Below are positions 22,673 through 34,118 of a stretch of DNA of 64,000 bases, piece by piece. This DNA comes from Ornithodoros turicata. Lineage: Eukaryota > Arthropoda > Arachnida > Ixodida > Argasidae. Where the stretch lies: contig NW_026999295.1 in the NCBI RefSeq assembly GCF_037126465.1, forward strand, positions 3,658,001 through 3,722,000, given 5' to 3'. Position numbers and translations under genes: made by a program. Every line of letters begins with the position of its first letter. Position 1 is the stretch's first letter. Under the pieces are notes generated by a model. The model had not been told where the DNA came from, made no database searches, and was given only the letters and a program-made list of their open reading frames with translations.

Positions 22673-23298
22673 TTTGGCAAGAAAACAAACTGGCGAACGT
22701 TTCCAGTAATGCCTGTTCGCAGTCGAAATTGAGACTGCGTCAGAGGGTGTAGGTCAATCACTAGATAACCAAATGGTTTCTCTGTTGCCTGCTTAAATGC
22801 ACTGATCAAGTACAGTAATTGAGCTTTGCCGAAGATCTAGCGTCCTAAAAGTTCAAGTTGCGTGCGTGACCTTAAATTATTAAATAATATTATATATGTG
22901 CTATTGCGAGATAATGTTCTATAGTTGACGTCGTTGTGATATAAGTACTGACAAAGAAAAATAATGGATGCGTTCTTATGATGTGATGCTCGTGTATAGA
23001 GATGAACCATTTCTTGCATCACATTCTTCTCAGTCATGAGATCGTCGACTATAATCAAAGTAGGCACGCTCTCATTCCATGTCTTTGGTAGCTCTTTCTG
23101 GAATGTCACATCATTTGCGAATTCATTTTGCCAGCTCGCATCATATTCGCTAACGTAAAATATTTGCTCTGGGACTACAGTGAATACTGTAAGATTTCTT
23201 AGAATGTTACGAACGAGGTAGATTTTACCAGACATGGAAGGACCGCAAATAATAACCCTTGCAGGGTGGATAAGAGCAAACCAATCTGCGTGAGACAT
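22669..23298 (-). pseudogene. Polinton DNA-packaging ATPase (FtsK/HerA, A32-like)
   Basis: Start chosen at MSHADWFAL (23298), just before the P-loop; an upstream in-frame Met at 23367 would add 23 hydrophobic residues not typical of the family. Walker A is GPSMSGK followed by Ile where Thr/Ser is usual. Walker B is LIIVDDLM. IIFLCQYLYHN and SRNSTYIILFNN are the following conserved strands. A TAG at 22837-22839 interrupts it; the same frame continues through FGYLVIDLHPLT to TGA at 22669-22671. These ATPases pump DNA into preformed capsids. Confidence 0.88.
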
Positions 23299-23363
23299 CA
23301 CGATGCAAAAGTAAACGAGACAATGAATAAGTGATGATGTGAGAAAGGGATTTATTGTACATC

Positions 23364-23573
23364 TCACAAATACCCATCGATTTGATCGTCTTTACTTTTT
23401 GCGGAACGAAGCTTCATTCCTATAAGACGCTCGTGTGCGAGGAACCTCCTCACAGCTTCTGCTTTTGCTTCATATATTTCTTGTTTAAGTCGCCATTTTT
23501 TCTCGTCCGCCGTCTCCCGCTCATCATATTCCTTTCCAAAACATAGAGTGAAAAGTTTCCATGCAGCTCCCAT
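23364..23573 (-). CDS. Small charged protein at the start of the Polinton gene block
   Basis: 69 residues starting MGAAWKLFTL, then a Glu/Lys/Arg-rich helical stretch (DERETADEKKWRLKQ). It is the first gene inside the right inverted repeat, directly upstream of the ATPase. The MG start could be N-myristoylated in principle, but nothing proves that. No family recognised. Confidence 0.45.
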   Translation of the reverse strand: MGAAWKLFTLCFGKEYDERETADEKKWRLKQEIYEAKAEAVRRFLAHERLIGMKLRSAKSKDDQIDGYL

Positions 23574-23623
23574 TTTGTGTAGAAAGTTGATAGGTGAGTT
23601 GATCGTTGGTAAATGACAATTGT

Positions 23624-23876
23624 AACTCCCCGCTCGGGGATGTAATAAAAGATGTGGAAAGGGAGTAAGATGTATTTTGCATGTTGATGCATGTTCAAAC
23701 GCGAGAAGGAAACCCCTCTCTACGCGACGCACGGCCGCGAAACGCGCGGGGCGGTCTTGGCCCGCGCTCCTCCTTGGGCGCAAACTATCTTGCTCCAAAT
23801 ACCTTCCTATCTGGAGCGGAGGGTACCGATGGTCGGAACTATCTTTGGTTACCAGTATCTTTCTACGTCTGCTACT
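23624..23876 (-). repeat. Polinton terminal inverted repeat, right
   Basis: Partner of 11187-11439. It ends GCTACT, directly followed by the target duplication TATGCT. The promoter for the minus-strand gene block is expected inside or just left of this repeat. Confidence 0.95.
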
Positions 23877-24810
23877 TATGCTGTCAGCGTCTTTTTCAAC
23901 ACGTTGAAGCGCAGTTGGCCTTGTGAGTGCCACGGTTAGCGCCCCACGCACGCACTACGGCGTCTACTCCTCACAGAGGAGGCGCCATGCGGACGAATGA
24001 AGCAGAAATTAAGTAGGCCAGCTGTTTAGCTCTATACATGACGAATATGTGACTAAGCAAGCGTCCAACATTTCCCTTTACACGTGAGCAGTAAAAAATT
24101 AAACAAATCAGAAACATGAGAAGTGGAGAAGGAGCGTACGCAGAACGGTGCCTGTTTGATTTGCCATGGTTTGGAAAGTAAATGTAGTTCTGCTTACTGT
24201 CGTCTGCTGCTGTCTGTCGTGACACATTGCCTTTGCGTTGTTGATTAACTGGTACACTGCTGTGAGCTCGGACAGAGCAAGCCTGGCAGACTTATTTTCG
24301 ACATGCTTCAGTACGGTTTCAGATCAAGTGACGCCGCGAATGCAGTGCGCCGGCAGGTATTCGTCTATGTAAAATTTATTTATTTATTATGACTGCCCAT
24401 CTCATTACGCTTCCTTCAAGTGTATCTTGCTGGCACTGTGCGAGTGAAAAACGTAATTTTCGGAAAAGAAAGAAGCAAGACTACAGCGCTTCATCGGCGT
24501 GGACGCCATTTGCCAGTGTTCATCCATTTCTCCTTTCTCTCGCTAAACGGGGTGCCGGGCCACTAAAAACGTCAACACAGACAACAGCAGTAGGCTATTA
24601 GCCACACATTTGATTATAAAAACAGTTTTATGGGAGATATACAAAATTGAAGTGTTGAACCGGTTCGCGAACCGGTTCGGGACTGCGAACCGGTTTGTGA
24701 ACCGGTTCTGTTCTTGGCGTGGCCGAACCGGAACTGAACCTGACGAAATCCAAGCAATACGAACCCGAACCGAACTCGTATTTTTTGCGGTTCGACACCC
24801 TGGTTATAAT

Positions 24811-25161
24811 AAAGCAAATTACTGAAAAGCGGAATATGACCCGCAAACAACCCTGAACAGGTATGCCACCGCATTGCATAGACGCAAAACGCGACAAGGA
24901 CTCACGTTAACCACCCCGCCATCAGCCATAAAACAACGGTATTAAAATATTTCTGATTTCTGTGCATGCTGTTTACATTTCTCTGCTTGCATGTGGGATT
25001 TTGTGGTATAGTACGTGGTATAGTATGTGGTATAGTGCAAAATGTGTTTAGAGCTTCCTGAGACGTGCGCACAAAACCACGTTGCGCATGCCGTCTTGTG
25101 CGAAATACTGGGAAGTTTCGCCCCTAGAAGGTGAACGTAGACAAATATTTTACTCTTACAG
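24811..25161. other. Remaining intron of hAT-A
   Basis: Sequence between the hAT-N right end and hAT-A exon 2. It contains three 11-12 bp units of GTGGTATAGTA at about 25006-25042. It ends in a pyrimidine-containing TTACAG acceptor at 25156-25161. Confidence 0.45.
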
Positions 25162-26159
25162 CTGAGGCACGTTAAAGAATATAATGAGGAGAAACAAAAC
25201 CAACCACGACTTGACGGGGCAGTTACAGTATTTCGGCAACAACCGACGACAGTCAGAAAGTTAGCTCCGTCTGACACGTTCCAGCAAAAGTGCAACCGTC
25301 TGCTGGTCGAGATGATTGCAGTAGACGGAGTCTACATGTGCATTCCCCACGGACGAGGCCTTCAGAGACTAATGAATTTATAAAACCAGAGTTAAATATG
25401 GTATCACGCCGCACAGACGGCAGGATCCTTGAACACATCGCTACCAAGCAGGTCAACCCTTCACCTGCAAAAGCGATTGAGACTGCTCCAGACAACGGGC
25501 TGCAATTGACAGTTGACCTTTGGTCAAGGAGAAGAAGAGAAGCAGTGCTGGGTGTCAAGGTGCAGTTTATCAAAGAGGAATGGGAACTTGCTACGATGAC
25601 ACTGGCCTTCAAGTACTTCCCTGCAAATAACACTGGTGAAAACATACGTGAAACATTCCAAAGCGTCCTTCGTGAGCACGGTGTGTCACCTACAAAAGTG
25701 GGCGCTGTTATATGCCACAACGCATCAAACATGACGAAGGCCCTCGATATGGTGGAGACAAATTTTTCACTGACAAATGGGAACTAAGTGACGAAGCTGG
25801 AGAGGGGGGATGCGGAAGTAGTCTCGTCTGAGGTAGACGTGTCCGGCGCTGTACAGCCGTCGAAGCGGGTGCGATGTGTAGCTCATACACTACAGTTAGT
25901 TGTTAATTCCGCCATTAAAGTTGACACTGATGCTTCGGAACTGCTGAAGTACATCTCGAAAATCATTGACATTTTCCGGCGATCACCAACGTGAACAAGC
26001 TTATTGAAGGAACGTTGCGGGAAAGACCTCGTTCCAATTGGAGGCACGCGCTGGAATTCGATCGTTGCGTTTCTGGAACGACTGACTCAGGTAGGCCTAA
26101 AAAAAGCTTATGCATACTTAAAATTAGAGTACGGTTGTGGAAGTATTGCGTGGGCACTT

Positions 26160-26640
26160 GTTTTTAACCACGTACATAGAGTACAAGGCTCAGCTATTGA
26201 TTGCACTTTTACTTAAAAAAATGTCCGTTTACTTGTCTTTTTCAAGCTGATATTACCTTCACCGTCGAAATTTCAGGGTTCCTCAGTTCACCTCTTGATT
26301 CTAGCCTCCTCATCTGTTATCTTTCATGTGTGAGTTATATTAAAGTCCCCGCTAGAACACTTGAGTTCTAACATAATTTCATCACCTTTCTTTTACATAA
26401 TGTATTCAGCGTTTGGTCAGACATGCCGTAAATACTGGGTAGTAAAACGTCCGCCTGCGGGTCAGGTCACTTGCACTAGGAATGCAAATACTAGATAAAT
26501 AAATAAATACAAATGTTGCAAAAGTCAGCTGCATATGGGGTTGGTTGAACTACTACAAAGATAACAACATACATATTGGGAATGGAGCTGTAAAAATAAT
26601 GATCAAAGAAGGAAGTCACGAATTAATTCACGTAGGAACA
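26160..26640. other. Probable hAT-A intron, no feature seen
   Basis: AT-rich, no gene and no clear repeat. It separates two transposase-like segments. Confidence 0.4.
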
Positions 26641-27049
26641 TTTCAACACCCAGGACGAGGCCTTCGCTGGTGTGGAGCTCCTGGTGTCGCAACATAACGA
26701 AGGAAACCCAAGAAAGACCGTTGACATGTCACCACCCACAGTAACTATTACCAGACAGGAGCACCTGCTGGCTGTTCTGAAGCCCCTAAATGATGCAACC
26801 AATCGACTGCAAGGAGTCGGGGTGACGTCAGCAGTGTTGCACCTGTGCCTATGCACTTGCTACACACAGCTCAGCAACTATCAACATCCTGAGTAGGTAA
26901 GCATCTACCGTTACACCTATACTTGGTACAATAAATTCATCCAAGGAACAGCAAGAAATTTTGCAGAACCTTACAGCTATCCGCGTTTTGATGTTGTTTT
27001 GCCATTCGTCACTATTGAAAAGTCACCTGTATAGTTTGCATTGGCACAT

Positions 27050-27155
27050 CAGATTGCTAAGAACGCGCACACTACCTCTATAAACTGCACCGTGCCTATA
27101 TGTACCTTTTCAGATGGCTGCGCCGCAAACACAACAAAGCGGTCCCTATATACAG
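27050..27155 (+). repeat. Lone satellite-edge fragment
   Basis: TTGCTAAGAACGCGCACACTA at 27054 onward resembles the end of the 128-bp satellite monomer. It is followed by AGATGGCTGCGCCG and ACAACAAAGCGGTCCC, which also occur right of the satellite array at 38188-38222. The same junction thus exists at two sites 11 kb apart. Confidence 0.6.
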
Positions 27156-28041
27156 ACACTTTCTTTTCGTTTTCTTCTTTAGCAATAAAGAGATACTCAG
27201 TTCACACCCCAAACATAGAAACAAAGTAAAAATTAATTATAATGCGTTTCAGTGCGGCGAGTCAGCAGTCATCACCAGTGCGCATGTTGTTGTATCAAAT
27301 AAAGGTAACAAACCTCAGTGTGTTATAGGTTCAAGGAGCTGCAGCAAAATATTCTAGACGAAATGGACAAAAGGCTTGCGAAATTCCTGCGGGACGACTA
27401 TTTTGCTGCAGAAAGTGTGCTCAATCCAAGGCAAAAGCTTCACTGCTTTCAGTCTCCTGAAGCCTGGAGCCAAAACAGCTCGTGCAGCTGTGGAGCTACT
27501 CTTAAAGAAAATAGAAAAAGAAAGGAGCTACTCTTAAAGCAGAGGTAATGCCTGACGCAGCTGTGTCGATACATTCTCAATTTGGGTTTCTGAAGCAATT
27601 AGCCACACTGTGTGTGCTCTTTCTAACGTCATTAGGATTTTTCTACGGAAGCACGGGACTCTGCTCCTCCGCAAGACCGCCCTTGTACTTCAGGCATTCC
27701 ATCTTCTTGCACAAAGCAGGGGTCCGTTGACCTTTACGCTCTGCTGGATTTGGTATGCCCAGCCTCGCCCACACAGAGTGATACTGAACTGGACAGTTTC
27801 CAGAAAACCCCATGCACCGCAGATGAACCTCTCACATTTTGGAAGCAACATTCCCAGTCTTACCCACGACTGGCCAAGCTGGCTGCGGTGTGCTTTGGTA
27901 TGCCAGCCACGTCTGGATCCGCCGAAAGGCTATTCTATATAGCTGGGTCGTTGCAGCGAGCACGAAGATCGTCGCTGAATCCGTACACAATTGAGCAGCT
28001 GATTCTTGTAGGAGAAATGGTGCGATCATCTAGCTCTACTT

Positions 28042-28294
28042 AAGCGATACGTAGCTTGAAGACAAATATTGCACATGCAAGTAGAATCAGTATATTTATG
28101 CTTTGCGGAGGCAAATAACATTTTTTCTTGAATGCCATCTCATTTTGTTCACCCACGTACGTTTTCAATACATCAAAATGAATAACGATGCTAGGACGCT
28201 GGAATGAAGTCTCTAGATCAGAAAAGGATTAGAAACGTGGCAAAAGTACAAGATACGTCGCAAAGTCAAACCTCGATTTGGAGGAATCTGTTAG
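28042..28294. other. Stretch between hAT-A and the satellite
   Basis: No gene. The right terminus of hAT-A is expected here but was not identified. Confidence 0.4.
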
Positions 28295-31200
28295 AACGCG
28301 CACAACACCGCTTTAAAGTCCACCCGCCGGTAGTTGCGTCGCTCGCACAATATCACCAAGTAATCACTCAGCTGAGGACGCTTCGCTGTGTTCCCAGCGC
28401 GACGTAGACGAAATTGCTAAAAATGTGCACACCAGCCCATTAATGTGCACCCCGCTGGTAGTTTGGTCATTGGAACCATATCTCCAAGTAATCAGTCAGC
28501 TTAGGACGCTTCGCTGAGTTCCCAGCGCGACACAGACGAAATTGCTAAAAATGTGCACACCAGCCCTTTAATGTGCACCCCGCTGGGAGTTGGGTCATTG
28601 GAACCATATCACCAAGTAATCACTCAGCGTAGGACGCTTCGCTGTGTTCCCAGCGCGACATAGACGAAATTTCTAAAAATATGTGTACCATCCCTTTAAT
28701 GTGCACCCCGCTGCTAGTTGGGTCATTGGAACCATATCATCAAGTAATCAGTCAGCTCAGGGCGCTTCGCTGTGTCCCCTGCGCGACATAGACGAAACTG
28801 CTAAAAATGTGCACACCAGCCCTTTAATGTGCACCCCGCTGCTAATTGAGTCATTGGAACCATATCATCAAGTAATCAGTCAGCTCAGGACGCTTCGCTG
28901 TGTCCCCTCCGCGACATAGACGAAACTGCAAAAAATGTGCACACCAGCCCTTTAATGTGCACCCCGCTGGTAGTTGGGTCACTTGAACAATATCACCAAG
29001 TAATCAGTCATCTCAGAACGCTTAGCTGTGTTCCCACCGTGACATAGACGAAATTGCTAAAAATGTGCACACCAGCCCTTTAATGTGCACCCCGCTGGTA
29101 GTTGGGTCACTTGAACAATATCACCAAGTAATCAGTCATCTCAGAACGCTTAGCTGTGTTCCCACCGTGACATAGACGAAATTGCTAAAAATGTGCACAC
29201 CAGCCCTTTAATGTGCACCCCGCTGGTAGTTGGGTCACTTGAACAATATCACCAAGTAATCAGTCATCTCAGAACGCTTAGCTGTGTTCCCACCGTGACA
29301 TAGACGAAATTGCTAAAAATGTGCACACCAGCCCTTTAATGTGCACCCCGCTGGTAGTTGGGTCACTTGAACAATATCACCAAGTAATCAGTCATCTCAG
29401 AACGCTTAGCTGTGTTCCCACCGTGACATAGACGAAATTGCTAAAAATGTGCACACCAGCCCTTTAATGTGCACCCCGCTGGTAGTTGGGTCACTTGAAC
29501 AATATCACCAAGTAATCAGTCATCTCAGAATGCTTAGCTGTGTTCCCACCGTGACATAGACGAAATTGCTAAAAATGTGCACACCAGCCCTTTAATGTGC
29601 ACCCCGCTGGTAGTTGGGTCACTTGAACAATATCACCAAGTAATCAGTCATCTCAGAACGCTTAGCTGTGTTCCCACCGTGACATAGACGAAATTGCTAA
29701 AAATGTGCACACCAGCCCTTTAATGTGCACCCCGCTGGTAGTTGGGTCACTTGAACAATATTACCAAGTAATCAGTCATCTCAGGACGCTTCGCTGTGTC
29801 CCCTGCGCGACATAGACGAAACTGCTAAAAATGTGCACACCAGCCCTTTAATGTGCACCCCGCTGCTAGTTGAGTCATTGGAACCATATCATCAAGTAAT
29901 CAGTCAGCTCAGGACGCTTCGCTGTGTCCCCTCCGCGACATAGACGAAACTGCAAAAAATGTGCACACCAGCCCTTTAATGTGCACCCCGCTGGTAGTTG
30001 GGTCACTTGAACAATATCACCAAGTAATCAGTCATCTCAGAACGCTTCGCTGTGTCCCCTGCGCGACATAGACGAAACTGCAAAAAATGTGCACACCAGC
30101 CCTTTAATGTGCACCCCGCTGGTAGTTGGGTCACTTGAACAATATTACCAAGTAATCAGTCATCTCAGAACGCTTAGCTGTGTTCCCACCGTGACATAGA
30201 CGAAATTGCTAAAAATGTGCACACCAGCCCTTTAATGTGCACCCCGCTGGTAGTTGGGTCACTTGAACAATATCACCAAGTAATCAGTCATCTCAGAACG
30301 CTTAGCTGTGTTCCCACCGTGACATAGACGAAATTGCTAAAAATGTGCACACCAGCCCTTTAATGTGCACCCCGCTGGTAGTTGGGTCACCTGAACAATA
30401 TCACCAAGTAATCAGTCATCTCAGAACGCTTAGCTGTGTTCCCACCGTGACATAGACGAAATTGCTAAAAATGTGCACACCAGCCCTTTAATGTGCACCC
30501 CGCTGGGAGTTGGGTCACTTGAACAATATTACCAAGTAATCAGTCTTCTCAGGACGCTTCGCTGTGTCCCCTGCGCGACATAGACGAAACTGCTAAAAAT
30601 GTGCACACCAGCCCTTTAATGTGCACCCCGCTGCTAGTTGGGTCATTGGAACTATATCATCAAGTAATCAGTCAGCTCAGGACGCTTCGCTCTGTCCCCA
30701 GCGCGACATAGACGAAACTGCTAAAAATGTGCACACCAGCCCTTTAATGTGCACCCCGCTGGTAGTTGAGTCACTGGGACAATATCACCAAGTCATCAGT
30801 CAGCTTAGGACGCTTCGCTGTGTCCCCAGCGCGACACAGACGAAGCTGCTAAAAATGTGCACACCGGCCCTTTAATGTGCACCCCGCAGGTAGTTGGGTC
30901 ATTGGAACCATATCACCAAGTAATCAGTCAGCTTAGGACGCTTCGCTGTGTTCACGCCGCGACATAGACAAAATTGCTAAAAATATGCATACCATCCCTT
31001 TAATGTGCACCCCGCTGCTAGTTGGGTCATTGGAACCATATCATCAAGTAATCAGTCAGCTCAGGACGCTTCGCTGTGTCCCCTGCGCGACATAGACGAA
31101 ACTGCTAAAAATGTGCACACCAGCCCTTTAATGTGCACCCCGCTGGGAGTTGGGTCATTGGAACCATATCACAAAGTAATCAGTCAGCTCAGAACGCTTC

Positions 31201-31520
31201 GCTGTGTCCCTAGCGCGACATAGACGAAACTGCTAAAAATGTGCACACCAGCCCTTTAATGTGCACCCCGCTCATAGTTGGGTCATTTGAACAATATCAC
31301 CAAGTAATCAGTCAACTCAGTACGCTTAGCTGTGTTCCCACCGTGACATAGACGAAATTGCTAAAAATGTGCACACCAGCCCTTTAATGTGCACCCCGCT
31401 GGTAGTTGGGTCACTGGGACAATATCGCCAAGTAATCAGTCAGCTTAGGACGCTTCGCTGTGTTCCCAGCGCGACATAGACGAAATTGCTAAAAATGTGC
31501 ACACAAGCCCATTAATGTGC
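28295..31520 (+). repeat. 128-bp satellite array, left block (about 25 units)
   Basis: AATGTGCACC recurs at 28442, 28570, 28698, 28826, 28954, 29082 and 29210, exactly 128 bp apart, and the period persists through the block. Two monomer types alternate: type A with TCACTTGAACAATATCACC and CATCTCAGAACGCTTAGC, and type B with TCATTGGAACCATATCATC and CAGCTCAGGACGCTTCGC. About seven nearly identical type A units run from about 28950 to 29760. Chimeric A/B units occur (for example around 29740-29850). Peptides of 70-85 residues readable through it are not genes. Confidence 0.97.
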
Positions 31521-31829
31521 CCATTAACAACTCTTTACTAGCTACATAACTGGCAGAACCCAGTACGTATCAATAGGCGATGATAAATCTACTAGCCTAC
31601 AAAACATAGTTGGGGTACCTCATGGTTCAATCCTGGGCCCTCTGCTTTTTTTAGTTTTTATCAATGATCAGCCAGAGTTCTTGTCAGCAGAGTGTAACAT
31701 TTACGCGGACGACACCAGCGTGTTTGTGGATGCCGTAACCCTAGAAACACTTCACCACGAAGCTAACCAAGCTCTTAACAGACTGTCAATCTGGCTGTCT
31801 TTAATTAAGAGGGGATATCACCGAGGAGC

Positions 31830-33360
31830 CATCTCCGATTCACGACTTTGTCGCATGTAGATGGCGCCACACAAACATCCGGGTCTCATCAAGGTGAAAG
31901 CTCTAATGAATACCCCTGTTACGAGTTTCTCCTCCGCGGGATTGTGTAGTTCCATAAACACGTGTGACCTCCTTGACTATTGAGGTGCAGGGATCTCCCG
32001 TCATGTGTGGGTTGCCAAGGTCAAGTGAGCTAAAGGAAAAAAGACAGGTCCGACGAAGGCGAATTCTTCTTCATTGTCTCTTTGTGGACAGCATCTCCTG
32101 ACTTCTGGGGTTGATGTTATCTTAGCTTTCCTAAGCTTTCCATGTCTGAGTTCTTCGACACCAGCACGCAAAGTCGAAGTGTTACGTTTCGTTCGCCGCG
32201 TTTATTTCTTTAAAATTATATTGACCTGCTGATGTTTCTTTGGCTGGGAATTGCAAAACATTTCGCAGGTAGAAGCTAGGCTTTCGTAAAGCCAAGTGCT
32301 GTGTATTCACAGAAAAAGTGTGGTGCATTGATTGATTACATTACCATATAGAATTTCTCCAATCTGCAAAACACACACGCAAGCGAACCTATGCTTGATT
32401 AACGATAAAAGAAGAAAGTCACTGAAAAGGTTAGCCAGCTGTAGGACTCGAACCCACATCTTAGTTCTTTCATGTCTATGCTTGATGTTTACGAGTCTCA
32501 TACATTTTTTATTTCTCCTTTATTGGAAACGGTCACAATCGGGCAGGGGGACACAAATAGGCGACAAAACACTTTTGTTTAGAACTTCTACTACAATGTC
32601 ATACCTTCGTCGTATTCGATGTCTGACTTATGGGTGACGGAATAAATGGTCCTAGAATATGAACCCACAGAAGAAAAAGAAAAGGCCATGGCAGTAAAAG
32701 AGTCGCAGTCGGTAAAAATGTGAGCGATATCGTTGGGTGAGCTCTTGTCCGATGAGCGATTGTCGGCGCCCTGGTGAACTTCATTCCGATAGAAATTAAT
32801 TCGCAGGGGCACTACATGCGAAACGAATTGTAAATAGCTGTTTTCGAAACGAATATGCGAAATTTTTCTTCTTTTTTGTTTTTTTTTGTTTGGTTTTTCA
32901 GCTGAAGAGGGGAGACCGCTGGTTATTTTCGTATCTTTGTCATGCACGAACAGTACAGGTCAGATAAAGGTTTTTCAGTTGTCTTCTCATACTTGAATTG
33001 TAGGTTAACCGTATCATCAGCAGAAGCGGAGTTTTAAGGGCAATGAAACAATTGAATAAGTGTGTGTACAGCTTTTATTACCCATAAAACATCGACACAG
33101 AAAAGTCTGACCAACAGATGAAAAAAACTAGCTTCCAGCGAACTAGTGCAGAGAGTCATATCGATTGTATGTTAAACTCTGAATCAAATGTAGATTTCAT
33201 TAATCCATTAACACACGACAGAAGAAGAAGAAGAAAAGACACAAGAACCAACGTCTCCCAATTTCAACAAATCGGAAGATCGAATGGTACCACTCGGTCG
33301 GCTTTGATGTGCTTCATCGGCGATCTGCAACTACGCCCCTGCATTTTTGTCCGCGCAGTA
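31830..33360. other. Left interior of the TTAA element, no gene seen
   Basis: No recognisable protein on either strand. It contains the tRNA-like SINE relic at about 32404-32505 and a T-rich tract at 32868-32890. Confidence 0.5.
32404..32505 (-). repeat. tRNA-like SINE relic
   Basis: On the minus strand GTGGGTTCGAGTCCTACAGC matches a polymerase III B box (GGTTCGAGTCC) at 32447-32457, followed by GCTGGCTAACC. A degenerate A-box region lies upstream (right side). It is too degraded to be a tRNA gene. Confidence 0.4.
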
Positions 33361-33368
33361 CTCTCGGG

Positions 33369-34118
33369 CAGACTTGTGCGTAACTCGTTACTTGTAATTG
33401 CGTTAGTTGTAATCAATTTCTTTTCTGAGGTACTGTGAAATAAAGTTTTCGAGTAATCAATTAGTTTACTGTGAAAGTAATTTTTCCAGTAATCAATGAC
33501 TTTTCCGAGTAATCGGTTACCCAGCAATTGGTTACTTTTCTGGCAGAGATTAACTTGTCTTTCTGATGTTCTGCACCAAGTCAAGCCCGTCAGCCTTAGT
33601 TGGGCCGTTCTTCTTTTTTAGTGACTCTAGTTCTACTATAGCAAGCGAAGGTCATTGTAATAACGTTCTGGAATCTCAGGGTCTCTCTCCCAAATCCCTT
33701 CCTACACCAGAGGTGTGGTACATGAAGCTTTTGGGGTTTAGTGAGTCATGGGGAAGTTCCATGCAATGTTCTCCCACAATCGGGTCAATGGCTTCCGGGG
33801 CCATAAATACAGTAGCCGTACAGATCTACCTCTTCTACGCGTTTGTGTTTTTTGCTGTTCTTCAGCTGTTCCGCTGTTGAACAGCTTTTTCTTTTCCTTT
33901 TCTTTCTTTCTTTTCTTCTTTTTTTTTTCTTGAGGCACACAAGGACGGGTATAATTTGCGTGAATGTAGAGTAACGACCGGAGTAACACGTTACTTTTCT
34001 ACTTGTTACACACTCACATTTGGAGTCGAGTAATTGGTAACGGTAATCAGTTAGCTTTTGCGTAGAAGTAACGGTAACGGTAATCAGTTACTTTTGTCGA
34101 GTAACGGGCACAAGACTG
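33369..34118. mobile_element. GTAAC-rich hAT-like MITE
   Basis: Ends CAGACTTGTGCGTAACTCG and GTAACGGGCACAAGACTG, an imperfect inverted repeat, with many GTAAC/GTTAC words at both ends. Flanks CTCTCGGG and CTTGAGGG match at only 5 of 8 positions, so the target duplication is weak or old. The interior has an A/T homopolymer block (33891-33930) and no transposase. Confidence 0.65.

Larger units (their letters stand above)
11187..23876 (-). mobile_element. Complete Polinton/Maverick element, 12,690 bp
   Basis: The element starts AGTAGTAGACG and ends CGTCTGCTACT, with 253-bp terminal inverted repeats. The flanking 6 bp, TATGCT at 11181-11186 and 23877-23882, are identical; a 6-bp duplication and AG..CT ends are Polinton hallmarks. 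Content, mostly on the minus strand from the right: small coiled protein, packaging ATPase, two conserved small proteins, integrase, minor capsid, basic protein, major capsid, adenain-like protease and protein-primed DNA polymerase B. This is the full virus-like Polinton (adintovirus-like) gene set. Neighbouring genes abut or overlap by ATGA junctions. Nearly every gene carries one or more stops or frameshifts. Structure complete, coding capacity damaged. Confidence 0.97.
10898..24802 (+). mobile_element. hAT-N copy 2, split by the Polinton
   Basis: The left part (10898-11186) begins CGGGGTGTCGAACCG and the right part (23883-24802) ends GCGGTTCGACACCCTG. Both parts align in order with copy 1 at 4740-5929. 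Flanks are ATTATAAT (10890-10897) and GTTATAAT (24803-24810), an 8-bp target duplication with one mismatch. Removing the Polinton and one copy of its 6-bp duplication leaves about 1.2 kb, matching the 1190 bp of copy 1. It lies in the first intron of hAT-A. Confidence 0.93.
10345..28041 (+). mobile_element. hAT-A: autonomous-type hAT relic interrupted by hAT-N plus Polinton
   Basis: The transposase gene begins with a BED-finger exon (10345-10583) and resumes at 25162-28041. The first intron was hit by a hAT-N element (10898-24802), which was then hit by a Polinton (11187-23876). Without these the gene spans only about 4 kb. The terminal inverted repeats and target duplication of hAT-A were not found, so the outer limits are those of the recognisable coding sequence. 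Confidence 0.6.
25162..28041 (+). pseudogene. hAT-A transposase, main part
   Basis: ZBED-like hAT transposase. After the acceptor at 25161 the frame gives LRHVKEYNEEKQNQPRL, completing the BED finger, then a catalytic-domain start LQLTVDLWSRRRREAVLG (25500) with the first Asp. GTRWNSI appears at 26046 in the hAT core, and the C-terminal dimerisation module at 27830-28000 includes FWKQHSQSYPRLAKLA and PATSGSAERLF, then RRSSLNP. Exon boundaries are plausible at about 26090 (CAG|GTAGGC). Frameshifts and stops are numerous (for example 25785, 25992, 26896, 27546). It also carries an inserted fragment at about 27050-27160 that resembles a satellite monomer edge. Not functional. Confidence 0.8.

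Noticed and set aside
11826..22839. Reassigned TGA codon in the Polinton
   Set aside because: Three in-frame stops are TGA, but TAA (21366, 21132, 22064) and TAG (22837) also interrupt genes, and frameshifts are present, so decay or sequence error is simpler.
24614..24897. Repeated Arg/Ser/Gly/Thr ORFs at hAT-N ends
   Set aside because: They reflect GAACCG-type subterminal repeats in all frames.
28683..31223. Genes of 70-85 codons inside the satellite
   Set aside because: The same peptide recurs wherever the monomer is open; it is a consequence of the tandem repeat.
28295..31520. CRISPR-like array
   Set aside because: The 128-bp units are contiguous with no unique spacers, in eukaryotic repeat DNA. 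This is a satellite.
33738..33989. Lys-rich minus-strand ORF
   Set aside because: Product of a T-rich homopolymer tract inside the MITE.
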